Below are positions 40,568 through 48,488 of a DNA stretch of 64,000 nucleotides, piece by piece (positions within the stretch are counted from its first letter, which is position 1; every line of letters begins with the position of its first letter). The notes under the pieces were generated by a model. It was not told the origin of the DNA. It saw nothing but the letters and a program-made list of their open reading frames with translations, and did not search any database. The DNA is from Amycolatopsis sp. 2-15. Lineage in GTDB: Bacteria; Actinomycetota; Actinomycetes; Mycobacteriales; Pseudonocardiaceae. The stretch spans positions 2,180,001 through 2,244,000 of the forward strand of contig NZ_CP127294.1 in NCBI RefSeq assembly GCF_030285625.1, given 5' to 3'. Both the position numbers and the translations under genes were made by a program.

Positions 40568-41758
40568 ATGTACACGGCGGTAGACGGTGCTCGCGTCCCG
40601 ATCCGGATGTGGGCCGACCCCACGTCGGTCGAGGAACAGGCCATGCGCCAGCTGCACAACGTCGCCAATCTGCCTTGGGTGCACGGCGTCGCGGTGATGC
40701 CGGACGTCCACTACGGCAAGGGCGCCACCGTGGGCAGCGTGATCGCCATGCGTGACGCGGCGTCGCCGGCGGCGGTGGGTGTCGACATCGGGTGCGGGAT
40801 GAGCGCGGTGCGCACGTCGCTGACCGCGGCGGACCTGCCCGACGACCTCGCCCGGCTGCGGCGCCGGATCGAGTCGGCCGTGCCGGTGGGGTTCGGGCTG
40901 CGCAAGACGCCCGTGAACCCCGCGAAGGTCCACGGCGTGGGCGGCTGGGACGCGTTCTGGAAGTCGTTCGGCGACCTCCACGAGGGCGTGCAGGGCCTGC
41001 ACGACCGCGCGGCGCGCCAGGTCGGCAGCCTCGGCGGCGGGAACCACTTCATCGAGGTCTGCCTGGAACAGGGCGGCGCCGACGAGGGCCGCGTGTGGCT
41101 GATGCTGCATTCGGGTTCGCGCAACATCGGCAAGGAGCTCGCCGAGCGGCACATGGCCGTCGCGCGCAAGCTGCCGCACAACGCCGACCTGCCCGACCGC
41201 GACCTCGCCGTGTTCGTCGCGGGCACGCCCGAGATGGCGGCCTACCGGCGGGACCTGTTCTGGGCGCAGGACTACGCGGCGCGCAACCGCGCCACGATGG
41301 TGGCGCTGGTCAAGCTCGCCGTCGCCGAGGTGGTCCCGGGGACCACGTTCGACGACTCGATCTCTTGTCACCACAACTACGTCGCCGAGGAGACCTACGA
41401 CGGCGTCGATCTGCTCGTGACCCGCAAGGGCGCGATCCGGGCCGGCGCGGGTGACCTCGGGATCATCCCGGGCAGCATGGGCACCGGCTCGTACATCGTG
41501 CGCGGGCTCGGCAACACGGCGTCGTTCGAGTCGGCTTCGCACGGCGCGGGGCGGCGGATGTCGCGGACGAAGGCACGCAAGACCTTCACCGCGGCCGACC
41601 TCGCGGCCCAGACCGACGGCGTCGAGTGCCGCAAGGACAGCGGCGTGGTCGACGAGATCCCGGCGGCCTACAAGGACATCGACGCGGTGCTCGAGGCGCA
41701 GACCGACCTCGTCGAGGTCGTGGCGCACCTCAAGCAGGTCGTCTGCGTGAAGGGGTGA
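40568..41758 (+). CDS. rtcB: RNA-splicing ligase RtcB
   Basis: 396 residues. RtcB joins RNA ends with 2',3'-cyclic phosphate (or 3'-phosphate) to 5'-OH, using GTP and Mn2+. Metal and guanylylation residues can be seen in VMPDVHYGKGATVGSV, AVGVDIGCGM (the Cys), SLGGGNHFIEV, LHSGSRNIG, SCHHNYV and the C-terminal SHGAGRRMSR (guanylylated His). AGGAAAGG precedes the ATG. There is no archease, RtcA or RtcR gene beside it; the 237-bp gap upstream holds CGTTCC-CC-GGAACG (40356-40369), a small inverted repeat. Confidence 0.95.
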   Translation: MYTAVDGARVPIRMWADPTSVEEQAMRQLHNVANLPWVHGVAVMPDVHYGKGATVGSVIAMRDAASPAAVGVDIGCGMSAVRTSLTAADLPDDLARLRRRIESAVPVGFGLRKTPVNPAKVHGVGGWDAFWKSFGDLHEGVQGLHDRAARQVGSLGGGNHFIEVCLEQGGADEGRVWLMLHSGSRNIGKELAERHMAVARKLPHNADLPDRDLAVFVAGTPEMAAYRRDLFWAQDYAARNRATMVALVKLAVAEVVPGTTFDDSISCHHNYVAEETYDGVDLLVTRKGAIRAGAGDLGIIPGSMGTGSYIVRGLGNTASFESASHGAGRRMSRTKARKTFTAADLAAQTDGVECRKDSGVVDEIPAAYKDIDAVLEAQTDLVEVVAHLKQVVCVKG

Positions 41759-41762
41759 AGGT

Positions 41763-41792
41763 GCTCGCGGGGCCGGGTCGGGCCCCGCGAGC
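41763..41792 (+). terminator. Hairpin after rtcB
   Basis: GCTCGCGGGGCC (41763-41774) pairs with GGCCCCGCGAGC (41781-41792) across GGGTCG. The T-run is absent, but the 12-bp GC-rich stem directly after the rtcB stop suits an intrinsic terminator in this kind of genome. Confidence 0.7.
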
Positions 41793-41796
41793 CCGC

Positions 41797-41802
41797 TACG
41801 CT
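41797..41802 (+). promoter_or_regulatory. -10 box of the small lipoprotein gene
   Basis: TACGCT is followed after six bases by ATG 41809, predicting transcription from the start codon itself. Confidence 0.5.
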
Positions 41803-41808
41803 GGGAAC

Positions 41809-42186
41809 ATGACGAGGTGGGGAGCGGTGGTCGCGCTGGCGGCCGCCGGAGCGTTGCTGGCCGGGTGCGACCAGGTCGACTCGGCGGTGGACACGGCCGA
41901 TTCGACGGCCGACAAGGTCAGCGCGTGCACGCAGGCGCTGGGTCTGGCGGACCTCAACCCGCTGGTCGACCCAGACAAGCTGAAGGCCCGCGCGCAGGAC
42001 AAGGAAGAACGCCTGCGCGCGCTGGCGGCCGACGTGCAGGAGCAGGACGTCAAGAACGCGCTGCTTGGCATGGCCGACTCCTACGTCGAGGTGCAGAAGG
42101 AGCACATCCAGGACGCCGGGGTGGTCGCCGCGTGGGCCAAGCGGAACGTCGCGAAGCTTGACGCGTTGCGCAAAGCCTGCAGCTGA
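41809..42186 (+). CDS. Small putative lipoprotein
   Basis: 125 residues. The signal MTRWGAVVALAAAGALLAGC gives lipidated Cys20. The mature part is a charged, helical domain (LKARAQDKEERLRALAADVQEQDVKNALLG) with one pair of Cys: C40 in VSACTQ and a Cys two residues from the end. No named family is recognised. It appears to be transcribed as a leaderless message, independent of rtcB. Function unknown. Confidence 0.75.
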   Translation: MTRWGAVVALAAAGALLAGCDQVDSAVDTADSTADKVSACTQALGLADLNPLVDPDKLKARAQDKEERLRALAADVQEQDVKNALLGMADSYVEVQKEHIQDAGVVAAWAKRNVAKLDALRKACS

Positions 42187-42204
42187 GCGGGCCTCGCCCA
42201 AGCG

Positions 42205-42253
42205 CCCCAATGCGGCGTTCGGTGCGTTGAACGCAACCAACGCCACATTGGGG
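42205..42253. repeat. Long imperfect hairpin between convergent genes
   Basis: CCCCAATG (42205-42212) pairs with CATTGGGG (42246-42253), with GGCGTT/AACGCC and inner GGT/ACC pairs continuing the stem with single mismatches. It separates the lipoprotein from the convergent MFS gene and would act as a bidirectional terminator. The compensated pairs suggest it belongs to a dispersed intergenic family. Confidence 0.6.
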
Positions 42254-42259
42254 TGTGGG

Positions 42260-43480
42260 TCAGCGCCGTGCCTGTACGGCCGCTGCCATCGCCGGTGCCG
42301 CGGCGGTCCGGCGCCGGTGTGTCCACAGCAGGCCCGCCGCGGCCAGGACCAGACCACCGGCGCCCGCGGCGACGAAGCCCCACGCCGGGCTCGAGTGGTC
42401 GATCGCGAAGCCCACCACGGGGCTGCCCGCGGCCAGCCCGAGCCGGGTCGACGCGTCCTGCAGCCCCATCGCCTCGCCGCGCACGGCCGGGGGTGCGATG
42501 GCGCTCACTGTCTCCGTGGTGGCGGCCAGCGTCGGCGCGCAGAGCAGGTTCGTCGGGATCAGCACGAGCATCAGCAGCCACCACGGCTGGTCCGCCAGCC
42601 CCACCGGCAGCACCAGCGCCGCGAGCAGCAGCATCAGCACCCCCTGCGGCAACGACTTCTTCACGGCGCCGTGCACGATCCCGCCGAGCATCGACGCCGC
42701 GCACATCACCGCGATGACCAGACCGGTCCAGCCGACGTCACCGTGGGCGCGCAGGGCTGCCAGCGTCGCCACCTCCGTGCCGACCAGGCAGAACAACGCG
42801 CCCGCGGCCACCAGCAGCGTCGCGAGCAGCCGGCCGGTGAGCCACGACCGCAGCGGCGGCCGGACGGAGCCGACGGGGGCCAGCTCGTCCTCGTTCCGGA
42901 TCGGCGGGTTGAGCAGGAAGATGAGCAACGCCGTGCTGCCGAAGAGCACGCCGATGCCGCTGAGCGTGAACGTGGCCGACAGCGACGTGATCGCCGCGAT
43001 GCCGGCCGCCGGGCCGATCATGAACGACGCCTCGACCAGGATCGTGTCGAGCGAGTAGGCCGCGCGCCGGTGCTCGGCGGGTACGAGCGCCGCCAGGATC
43101 TGGCGTGCCAGCGAGCCCGCGGGCACGGACAGGAACCCGGCCGGCAGCGCGCACGCCACCAGCACCGCGTAGGAGAGGTGGGGCGCCGCGACCCAGAAGG
43201 CCGTGGACGCGACGCCGCAGACGGCGACCACCGGACGCAGGCCGTAGCGGTCGATGGTGCGCCCGAGCAGCGGCGCGCCCAGCGCCATGCCCAGCGTGGT
43301 GGCGGCGCCGACGACGCCGGCCGCGCCGTAGCCGTGGCCCAGGTTGGAGACCACGTACAGGGTGAGCGTGACGCCGGTCATCGTCATCGGCAGGCGCGCG
43401 AAGAACATCAGCACCATCGACGGACGGACTCGGGACAGGGTCAGCACCTGGCGGTACGGCTCGAAGGGCACGTACCTCAT
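42260..43480 (-). CDS. MFS transporter (DHA-type exporter)
   Basis: 406 residues, 12 predicted membrane helices. The typical loop GRTIDRYGLRPVVAV after helix 2 is the MFS motif A, and VPAGSLARQILAALVPAEHR fits the motif C region of exporters. A drug or metabolite exporter is likely. ATG 43480 has AGGA nine bases upstream. The divergent neighbour, 91 bp away, is the remains of a TetR regulator, so the exporter may have lost its local repressor. Confidence 0.88.
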   Translation of the reverse strand: MRYVPFEPYRQVLTLSRVRPSMVLMFFARLPMTMTGVTLTLYVVSNLGHGYGAAGVVGAATTLGMALGAPLLGRTIDRYGLRPVVAVCGVASTAFWVAAPHLSYAVLVACALPAGFLSVPAGSLARQILAALVPAEHRRAAYSLDTILVEASFMIGPAAGIAAITSLSATFTLSGIGVLFGSTALLIFLLNPPIRNEDELAPVGSVRPPLRSWLTGRLLATLLVAAGALFCLVGTEVATLAALRAHGDVGWTGLVIAVMCAASMLGGIVHGAVKKSLPQGVLMLLLAALVLPVGLADQPWWLLMLVLIPTNLLCAPTLAATTETVSAIAPPAVRGEAMGLQDASTRLGLAAGSPVVGFAIDHSSPAWGFVAAGAGGLVLAAAGLLWTHRRRTAAAPAMAAAVQARR

Positions 43481-43571
43481 GAGAGCAAATCCTGGTACGC
43501 GCGTGCAACTTCTTTTGTGGCGATCTTCCTGACAGTTGCTGTCAAACGAGAGCGACCGCGACGATCGCCGC

Positions 43572-44001
43572 ATGACCCCGGCTGAACCGACCGGCCTGCG
43601 CGAACGCAAGAAGGCCCGCACGCGCGAAGCGATCCAGCGCCACGCACTGCGGCTGTTCCAGGAGCACCGCTCGGGGTCGTCCGCGGCGCTGAGCGAGGTG
43701 TACGACCGCCTGCCGCCCGAGGTGTGGGCCGAGGCGGCGCCGGCAGCTGGTCGTGTTCTCCGTGCCGGAGCTGCGCGCGAAGGTGATGGACAACTACGTC
43801 TCGGGCATCACGATGCTCGTCGAGCTGGCGGCCGGACGGACCGGTCGCACCCCCGGCGACTTCGAGGTGCGCAACTGGGCGGGTGCGGTCGTCGGCGTCA
43901 TCCTCTCCGCGGCGCCGGCGGCCGCGGCGGATCAGAGCGTCGATTTCGTGGCGCTGCTGGAACGCGCGTTCACGCACCTGGAAGAAGGCCTGCCGCTCTG
44001 A
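43572..44001 (+). pseudogene. Degenerate TetR family regulator
   Basis: The first ~30 codons (from ATG 43572) read like a TetR N-terminus, LRERKKARTREAIQRHALRLFQE, but the helix-turn-helix that should follow is missing and the text jumps to SGSSAALSEVYDRLPPEVWAE. Near 43733 one extra base moves the frame, and the second frame continues RRQLVVFSVPELRAKVMDNYV to TGA at 43999-44001 with normal C-terminal TetR character (VRNWAGAVVGVILSA, LLERAFTHLEEGLPL). So there is both an internal deletion (roughly 40-50 codons) and a frameshift. It cannot bind DNA as a TetR protein. Confidence 0.8.
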
Positions 44002-44492
44002 ATCAGCGCAACTCGCAATCCTGACGCGAAACAATTCGCGAATGTTTTTGTGCATTCGTGGGTTGACCTCGGTGCGCGCGCTTGGGTGCGCATTCGTGCG
44101 CTGTTTCCGGTGCTCTTCGCGGCGGAGATCTGCCAGTGACCCGGCTACTCCACCTGTGGCGGTGCGTGCGTGGGGGACACCCTGACTGGAGCAGTGGTGA
44201 CACGCGGTCCGACGGAGTGATGAGGGTAAACGATCACGCAATACACCTGTGTGGGTGATCGGTACGGCCATTCGTGGCGGACGGCTACTCCGAGTCCGAT
44301 TCATGATCGGTCATGATGATCTTCAGGGGGATGGGCAAGCCGTCCACGTTAATCAATTGCGGGCATGTTCCCGAAAGACGGATTCGGCACGTAAGGGTTA
44401 GAAAACTTCCCTATCCGGTGATCGGCTGGTGCTGGGCCGATACGGCGGGTATCGATTTACCCGTCAGGTCTCCAGAGGCCAGGAGGTAAGGA
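44002..44492 (+). other. 491-bp intergenic leader with nested hairpins
   Basis: No gene is seen on either strand. It is less GC-rich than its surroundings and has several stems: CGAATG/CATTCG (44039-44058), CGATCAC/GTGATCG with inner ACAC/GTGT (44231-44261), ATCGGC/GCCGAT (about 44422-44441) and CGGGTA/TACCCG (44446-44463) near the ribosome site AGGAGG. It may be a structured 5' leader of the secreted protein gene, but it matched no riboswitch class I could recall. Confidence 0.35.
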
Positions 44493-45017
44493 ATGAAAGG
44501 CAAGATTGGGCGGATCATCGCCTTGGTAGCCGCCGGCAGTCTGCTGGCCGTCGGCACCTCGGGGATGGCCTCGGCGAGCCCTGCGGGTGGCAAGGGCTCG
44601 TCGTCCACCGAGGCGGTCGGCGCACAGGTGCTCCAGATGCGGGACGACCTGACGAAGGCCGCGTACGCCGGCAACGTCGGTCTGACGCGTGCTGATCTGG
44701 ACAAGCTCAGCCCTGTCCTCGGCGACCTCGCCGCGGGCAAGCGCTACACGATCCAGTCGGAGACGCAGCAGCTCTCGTCGGCGGCCAAGGGCCGTGCGGA
44801 CGAGTCCAGCCGCCTGCTGTCCGACCCGTCGGCGTCGCCGCGTCAGCTCCCGCCGCTGCCGCTCCCGCCGATCCCGGACCTGCCCGGTCCGCTGAAGATC
44901 GTGAGCGACCTGCTCAAGGCCCTGCTGGGTGCCGTCACCGGCATCCTTGGCGGACTGCTCGGCTCCCTGCCGGTGCCGCCGCTGCCGGTGCCGCCGTTGC
45001 CCGTCCCGGGCGCGTAG
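44493..45017 (+). CDS. Secreted Pro-rich protein of unknown function
   Basis: 174 residues. A signal peptide ends at MASASPA (about 28-31). The mature protein has an Ala-rich helical part (TEAVGAQVLQMRDDLTKAAYAGNVGLTRADLDKLSPVLGDLAAGKR), a Pro/Leu-rich block (RQLPPLPLPPIPDLPGP), a Gly/Leu hydrophobic stretch (LLKALLGAVTGILGGLLGSL) and an end of repeated PPLPV. AGGAGG precedes the ATG. No family is recognised; a surface-associated role is a guess based on the export signal and Pro-rich tail. Confidence 0.75.
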   Translation: MKGKIGRIIALVAAGSLLAVGTSGMASASPAGGKGSSSTEAVGAQVLQMRDDLTKAAYAGNVGLTRADLDKLSPVLGDLAAGKRYTIQSETQQLSSAAKGRADESSRLLSDPSASPRQLPPLPLPPIPDLPGPLKIVSDLLKALLGAVTGILGGLLGSLPVPPLPVPPLPVPGA

Positions 45018-45043
45018 TAACCACCCCCGGAACACGGGGTTTT

Positions 45044-45077
45044 CGGAGCCTGGTGCGGTTCGCCGCACCAGGCTCCG
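45044..45077. terminator. Terminator with TTCG loop
   Basis: CGGAGCCTGGTGCGG (45044-45058) pairs perfectly with CCGCACCAGGCTCCG (45063-45077), closed by the stable TTCG loop. It lies between the secreted protein gene and the convergent hydrolase (end 45091). Confidence 0.88.
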
Positions 45078-45090
45078 GTGGTTTCCGGGG

Positions 45091-46152
45091 CTATTTCTCC
45101 TTCTGCTGCCGTGCCAGTCCCAGCCGCAACGCGCCGGCCAGCTCGGCCGTCGCCTCGCGGAACCGGGAGCCGACGCCGGTGAAGTTCAGGAACCCGTGGA
45201 TCAGGTCCGGCTGCCGGCTCACCGCGACGGACACGCCCGCTTCGCGCAGCTTCTCAGCGTACGCCTCGCCCTCGTCGCGCAGCGGGTCGAAGCCCGCGGT
45301 CATGATGAACGCCGGCGGAAGTCCACTGTGGTCGGTCGCGACGAGTGGTGACAGGCGCGGGTCGGCCTTGTCGGTGCCGGCGGGGACGTAGTGGCCCTCG
45401 AACCAGGTCATCGACTCGTCGGTGAGGAACAGCTTCTCGGCGAAGATCTCGCGCGAGCGGCGGCGCGTCGTGAAGTCCACCGCGGGGTAGATCAGCAGCT
45501 GGAACGCCGGCGCCGGTCCGCCGCGCCGCGCCGCCGCCAGGGTCAGCGCGGCGGAGAGGTTGCCGCCCGCGCTGTCGCCGCCCACGGCGATGCGGTCCGC
45601 GTCGGCGCCCAGCTCCGCCGCATTCGCGTGGGCGTAGTCGAACGCCGCCAGCGCGTCTTCGAACGGAGTCGGGAACGGGTGTTCCGGCGCCATCCGGTAC
45701 TCCACCGACAGCACGCGTACGCCGGCGTGCTTCGCGAGGTAGCGCGCGGCGTTGTCGTGCGTCGCGCGGGAGCCGACCACCCAGCCGCCGCCGTGGAAGA
45801 ACACGAGCAGCCCGGACGGTTCGGGCAGCCCCGCGGGTGCGTAGAGGGTGGCGTCGAGCGACGCGTCGCCGGACGGAATCACCACGTCGCGCACGGCCAC
45901 GGGCTCGATCGTCTTGCCGCTCACCAGGTGGCGGCCGAGCTCGAGCCCGAGGCGCGAGCCCTCGACGGTTTCGCCGACGAGCGCGGTGCCGGTGAGCTGC
46001 TGCAGCCGCAGCAGGAGCTGCGCGTCGAGGGCGAGCTCCTGCCCATCGCGCCGCAGCGGCGGGCCGGCGATGAGCCGCCGGACGGGCCGGGGCAGCCAGA
46101 AGACCAGCTGCGCGGCGGCGGCCTGGGCGCGGACCTGGAGCGGGATCGCCAT
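45091..46152 (-). CDS. Alpha/beta hydrolase, HSL (hormone-sensitive lipase) family
   Basis: 353 residues. HGGGW (oxyanion hole) and GDSAGGN (catalytic Ser) are both in place, YRMAPEHPFP is the typical HSL block, and the catalytic Asp and His are expected near FDPLRDEG and LIHGF. It would hydrolyse short acyl or carbamoyl esters. A short hydrophobic N-terminus precedes the domain. ATG 46152 has GAGGAGG five bases upstream. Stands alone on this strand. Confidence 0.92.
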   Translation of the reverse strand: MAIPLQVRAQAAAAQLVFWLPRPVRRLIAGPPLRRDGQELALDAQLLLRLQQLTGTALVGETVEGSRLGLELGRHLVSGKTIEPVAVRDVVIPSGDASLDATLYAPAGLPEPSGLLVFFHGGGWVVGSRATHDNAARYLAKHAGVRVLSVEYRMAPEHPFPTPFEDALAAFDYAHANAAELGADADRIAVGGDSAGGNLSAALTLAAARRGGPAPAFQLLIYPAVDFTTRRRSREIFAEKLFLTDESMTWFEGHYVPAGTDKADPRLSPLVATDHSGLPPAFIMTAGFDPLRDEGEAYAEKLREAGVSVAVSRQPDLIHGFLNFTGVGSRFREATAELAGALRLGLARQQKEK

Positions 46153-46260
46153 CGTTCCTCCTCGGCTGTGGACCCCGACGTTACTTGTCAGTAGATAGTG
46201 GGTCCAGCTGTGATCGAGAACTCCGTCCCAAATCCTGGTCCTCCACTTAAGTCGAGGGGT

Positions 46261-46266
46261 TAGCCT
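46261..46266 (+). promoter_or_regulatory. -10 box of the FMN reductase gene
   Basis: TAGCCT, then seven bases, then GTG 46274. No ribosome site is seen, so a leaderless transcript is likely. Confidence 0.5.
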
Positions 46267-46273
46267 CGGGGAC

Positions 46274-46834
46274 GTGACTTCAGCCAAGACGGTGCTCGGG
46301 ATCGGCGGTTCGCTGCGCGACGGCTCGCAGTCCGAGCGCGCCCTGCGGATCGCCCTCGACTCGGCGGCCGAGCAGGGGGTGAACACCGAGCTGATCCCCG
46401 GGCCGGAGCTCGTGTTGCCGTTCTACGACACGGCCGCGGGCGAGCGCGACGAGCGCGCGACGCGGCTGATCGAGAGCATCCGCCGCGCCGACGGCCTGAT
46501 CGTGGTCTCGCCCGGCTACCACGGCGCGCTGTCCGGGCTGGTCAAGAACGCCCTGGACTACGTCGAGGACCTGCGCGAGGACACCCGTCCCTACCTTGAC
46601 GGCCGCCCGGTCGGCCTCGCCGCCGTCGCCTTCGGGTGGCAGGCCGCCGTCACCACGCTCGACCAGCTGCGCACGATCACGCACGCGCTGCGCGGCTGGC
46701 CCACCCCGCTGGGTGGCTCGATCAACTCCGCCGAGACCAAGTTCGACGAGTCCGGCGGCGCGTCCGACGACAAGAGCGTGCGCACGCTGCGCCTCATCGG
46801 CCGCCAGGTGGCCGAGTTCACCCTGTCGCGCTGA
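46274..46834 (+). CDS. NADPH-dependent FMN reductase
   Basis: 186 residues. The flavodoxin-like start GIGGSLRDGSQSERALRIAL binds the FMN phosphate, and VVSPGYHGALSGLVKNALDYV is the signature of the NAD(P)H:FMN reductase family. It supplies reduced flavin or reduces quinones and azo compounds. It precedes ohr and dps, both oxidative-stress genes, which would fit a redox-defence role, though each appears to have its own promoter region. Confidence 0.9.
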   Translation: MTSAKTVLGIGGSLRDGSQSERALRIALDSAAEQGVNTELIPGPELVLPFYDTAAGERDERATRLIESIRRADGLIVVSPGYHGALSGLVKNALDYVEDLREDTRPYLDGRPVGLAAVAFGWQAAVTTLDQLRTITHALRGWPTPLGGSINSAETKFDESGGASDDKSVRTLRLIGRQVAEFTLSR

Positions 46835-46892
46835 GGTTTCATCCGCCGGACGCCGGGTATTCCCGCCGTGATGCCTGCCATGCGGTGGCAAG

Positions 46893-46910
46893 GTTCCGCT
46901 GATGCGGAAC
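46893..46910. promoter_or_regulatory. Inverted repeat upstream of the Ohr gene
   Basis: GTTCCGC (46893-46899) and GCGGAAC (46904-46910) flank TGAT. It is 55 bases before the ohr-like ATG and could be a repressor site; ohr genes are often under OhrR, but no ohrR gene is in the window. Confidence 0.4.
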
Positions 46911-46964
46911 GTTGTTATCGATGAGACGCTGAGCCAGGCGTCCCGATGAGGAGGTAGGCGAAGA

Positions 46965-47387
46965 ATGGCTGACGCGATCTACACCGCGGCCGCGACCGCG
47001 CGAGGCGAGGGCCGCAACGGCGAGGTGACCTCGTCCGACGGGGTCATCGACGAGTCGCTGGCGATCCCGAAGGAAATGGGCGGCCCGGGCGGTGACAAGA
47101 CCAACCCCGAGCAGCTGTTCGCCGCCGGCTACTCCGCGTGCTTCCACAGCGCTCTGCAGGCCGTGGCGCGTGCGGGGAAGGTGCAGCTGCCGGAGTCGAC
47201 GGTGACCGCCGAGGTCAGCCTGTACAAGCAGGATGTGGGCTTCAAGCTGGGTGTGGTGCTGAACGTCGCGCTGCCCGGCATGGACAAGGCCCAGGCCGAC
47301 GAGCTCGTGGCACAGGCGCACCAGGTGTGCCCGTACTCGAACGCCACCCGGGGCAACATCGAGGTCGCGCTCACCACCACGGTCTGA
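46965..47387 (+). CDS. Organic hydroperoxide resistance protein (Ohr/OsmC)
   Basis: 140 residues, the normal Ohr length. The two catalytic Cys are present: C59 in AGYSACFHSAL and C122 in HQVCPYSNATRGN, the latter being the Ohr signature, with Lys45 and Glu49 of the active-site loop (KTNPEQLFAAG). It reduces organic hydroperoxides using lipoyl-type dithiols. GAGGAGG lies upstream of the ATG. dps follows after 49 bases, probably in one transcript. Confidence 0.93.
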   Translation: MADAIYTAAATARGEGRNGEVTSSDGVIDESLAIPKEMGGPGGDKTNPEQLFAAGYSACFHSALQAVARAGKVQLPESTVTAEVSLYKQDVGFKLGVVLNVALPGMDKAQADELVAQAHQVCPYSNATRGNIEVALTTTV

Positions 47388-47436
47388 CCCCGTTCCCGGC
47401 CTGCTTCCACCACCACGACACAGAAAGGACACCCCG

Positions 47437-47913
47437 ATGGTCAACTCTCCCATCAAGAGCCCCCTGAGCGACGCCGACAAGGAGATCACGGGCAACGCCC
47501 TGCAGGCGACGCTCGTCGACCTCGTGGACCTTTCGCTGATCGCGAAACAGGCCCACTGGAACGTCGTGGGCAAGAACTTCCGCAGCGCCCACCTGCAGCT
47601 CGACGAGCTCGTGGCCACGGCCCGCCAGTACGTCGACGAGGTCGCCGAGCGCGCGAACGCCATCGGCATCTCGCCCAACGGCAAGGCGAAGACCGTCGTC
47701 GAGAGCTCGGGCATCCCGGAGTACCCCGACAACTGGCAGTCGGTGGAATCCACGGTCGCCGCCATCGTCGACATCCTGGCGGCGCTCATCGAGCGCCTCC
47801 GCAAGCGCATCGACGAGACCGACAAGAGCGACCTGGTCACGCAGGACCTGCTGATCGAAATCACGCGCGCCTTGGAAGAGGCGCACTGGATGTGGCAGGC
47901 GCAGCAGGCCTGA
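47437..47913 (+). CDS. dps: Dps family ferritin-like protein
   Basis: 158 residues. The four-helix bundle carries the Dps ferroxidase residues in IAKQAHWNVVGKNFRSAHLQLDEL (about 35-58: His, then Asp and Glu on the neighbouring helix). Twelve subunits form a shell that oxidises Fe2+ with H2O2 and may bind DNA; the N-terminal tail (MVNSPIKSPLSDADKE) has few Lys, so DNA binding is unsure. AAAGGA precedes the ATG. With the ohr gene it forms a peroxide-defence pair, and a terminator follows at 47929. Confidence 0.95.
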   Translation: MVNSPIKSPLSDADKEITGNALQATLVDLVDLSLIAKQAHWNVVGKNFRSAHLQLDELVATARQYVDEVAERANAIGISPNGKAKTVVESSGIPEYPDNWQSVESTVAAIVDILAALIERLRKRIDETDKSDLVTQDLLIEITRALEEAHWMWQAQQA

Positions 47914-47928
47914 CGGATCTTGCGCACC

Positions 47929-47960
47929 GGCCGCTCGCCCTTCGGGGTGGGCGGCCTTTT
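47929..47960 (+). terminator. Terminator after dps
   Basis: GGCCGCTCGCCC (47929-47940) pairs with GGGTGGGCGGCC (47945-47956), two G-U pairs allowed, around TTCG, and is followed by TTTT. Confidence 0.85.
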
Positions 47961-47984
47961 GTCGTTTCGAAGGCGCGTTGTGTG

Positions 47985-48031
47985 TTCGCGGCGTACGCGC
48001 AAGGTTGCCACGGTGCACGAACGGCCCGTTC
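47985..48031 (+). repeat. 47-nt intergenic repeat, copy 1
   Basis: The 47 bases match those at 48489-48535 with a single A/G difference at 48010. Both contain GTACGCGCAAGGTTGCC and a palindromic core around GAACGGCCCGTTC. No coding role is seen. Confidence 0.85.
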
Positions 48032-48103
48032 ACCTGGCTGTCGCGTCAGCTGCGGCTGGGTGCGTGGCGCATCGGTTTGCGGGCCGCCCAGGGCGGCTGG
48101 GCG

Positions 48104-48399
48104 TCAGTTGACACCACCGGGTGGGCACCAGCCAACCAGCCTGTCCATGAGGTCGAGCAAATGGTCTTCAGCCGGGTCGTCTTCGTCGCCCGCGCTTTGT
48201 CGGATCTCGTCCTGGGCTGCGTAGCAGGCGCGCAGGATGTCTTCGCGGTCGGTGCCGGCGGCGATCGCCGCGGTGACGATATCGGTGAGCTGTGAGTCGT
48301 CCGGGCGGCGAGCCGCGCCAGGAGGGCCGCGGTCATCTCGGGGGTCGGGTATGGAGCGCTTTCGCTCGGCGCCTTGTCGGGTGGTTCGAAGTCGTGCAC
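48104..48399 (-). pseudogene. Small hypothetical gene broken by a one-base frameshift
   Basis: Two frames on the minus strand join into one sensible ~98-residue protein. The first, from GTG 48399, reads VHDFEPPDKAPSES ... TPEMTAALLARLAA; the second continues PDDSQLTDIVTAAIAAGTDREDIL ... LDLMDRLVGWCPPGG and ends TGA at 48104. The switch is at GCCGCCCGG (48301-48310), where one base seems lost. Each half alone ends in low-complexity text. It could be a true mutation, a sequencing error in a C/G run, or recoding. Function not recognised; predicted to be helical and acidic. Confidence 0.6.
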
Positions 48400-48488
48400 C
48401 GGAGGATTCTCGCGGGTTCCCACGTGGACACGTCTTGTTTCCCGCTGGTACCTGGCGCGCGCTGTGCCGTTCGAGGCTCACGCATCGT

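Noticed and set aside
42065..43585. 506-codon plus-strand frame across the MFS gene
   Set aside because: Arg/His/Gln-rich antisense text; the minus-strand frame has 12 membrane helices and MFS motifs.
44002..44492. ydaO (c-di-AMP) or other known riboswitch before the secreted protein gene
   Set aside because: GGGGGA-type strings occur, but the conserved core of ydaO could not be matched; kept only as an unexplained leader.
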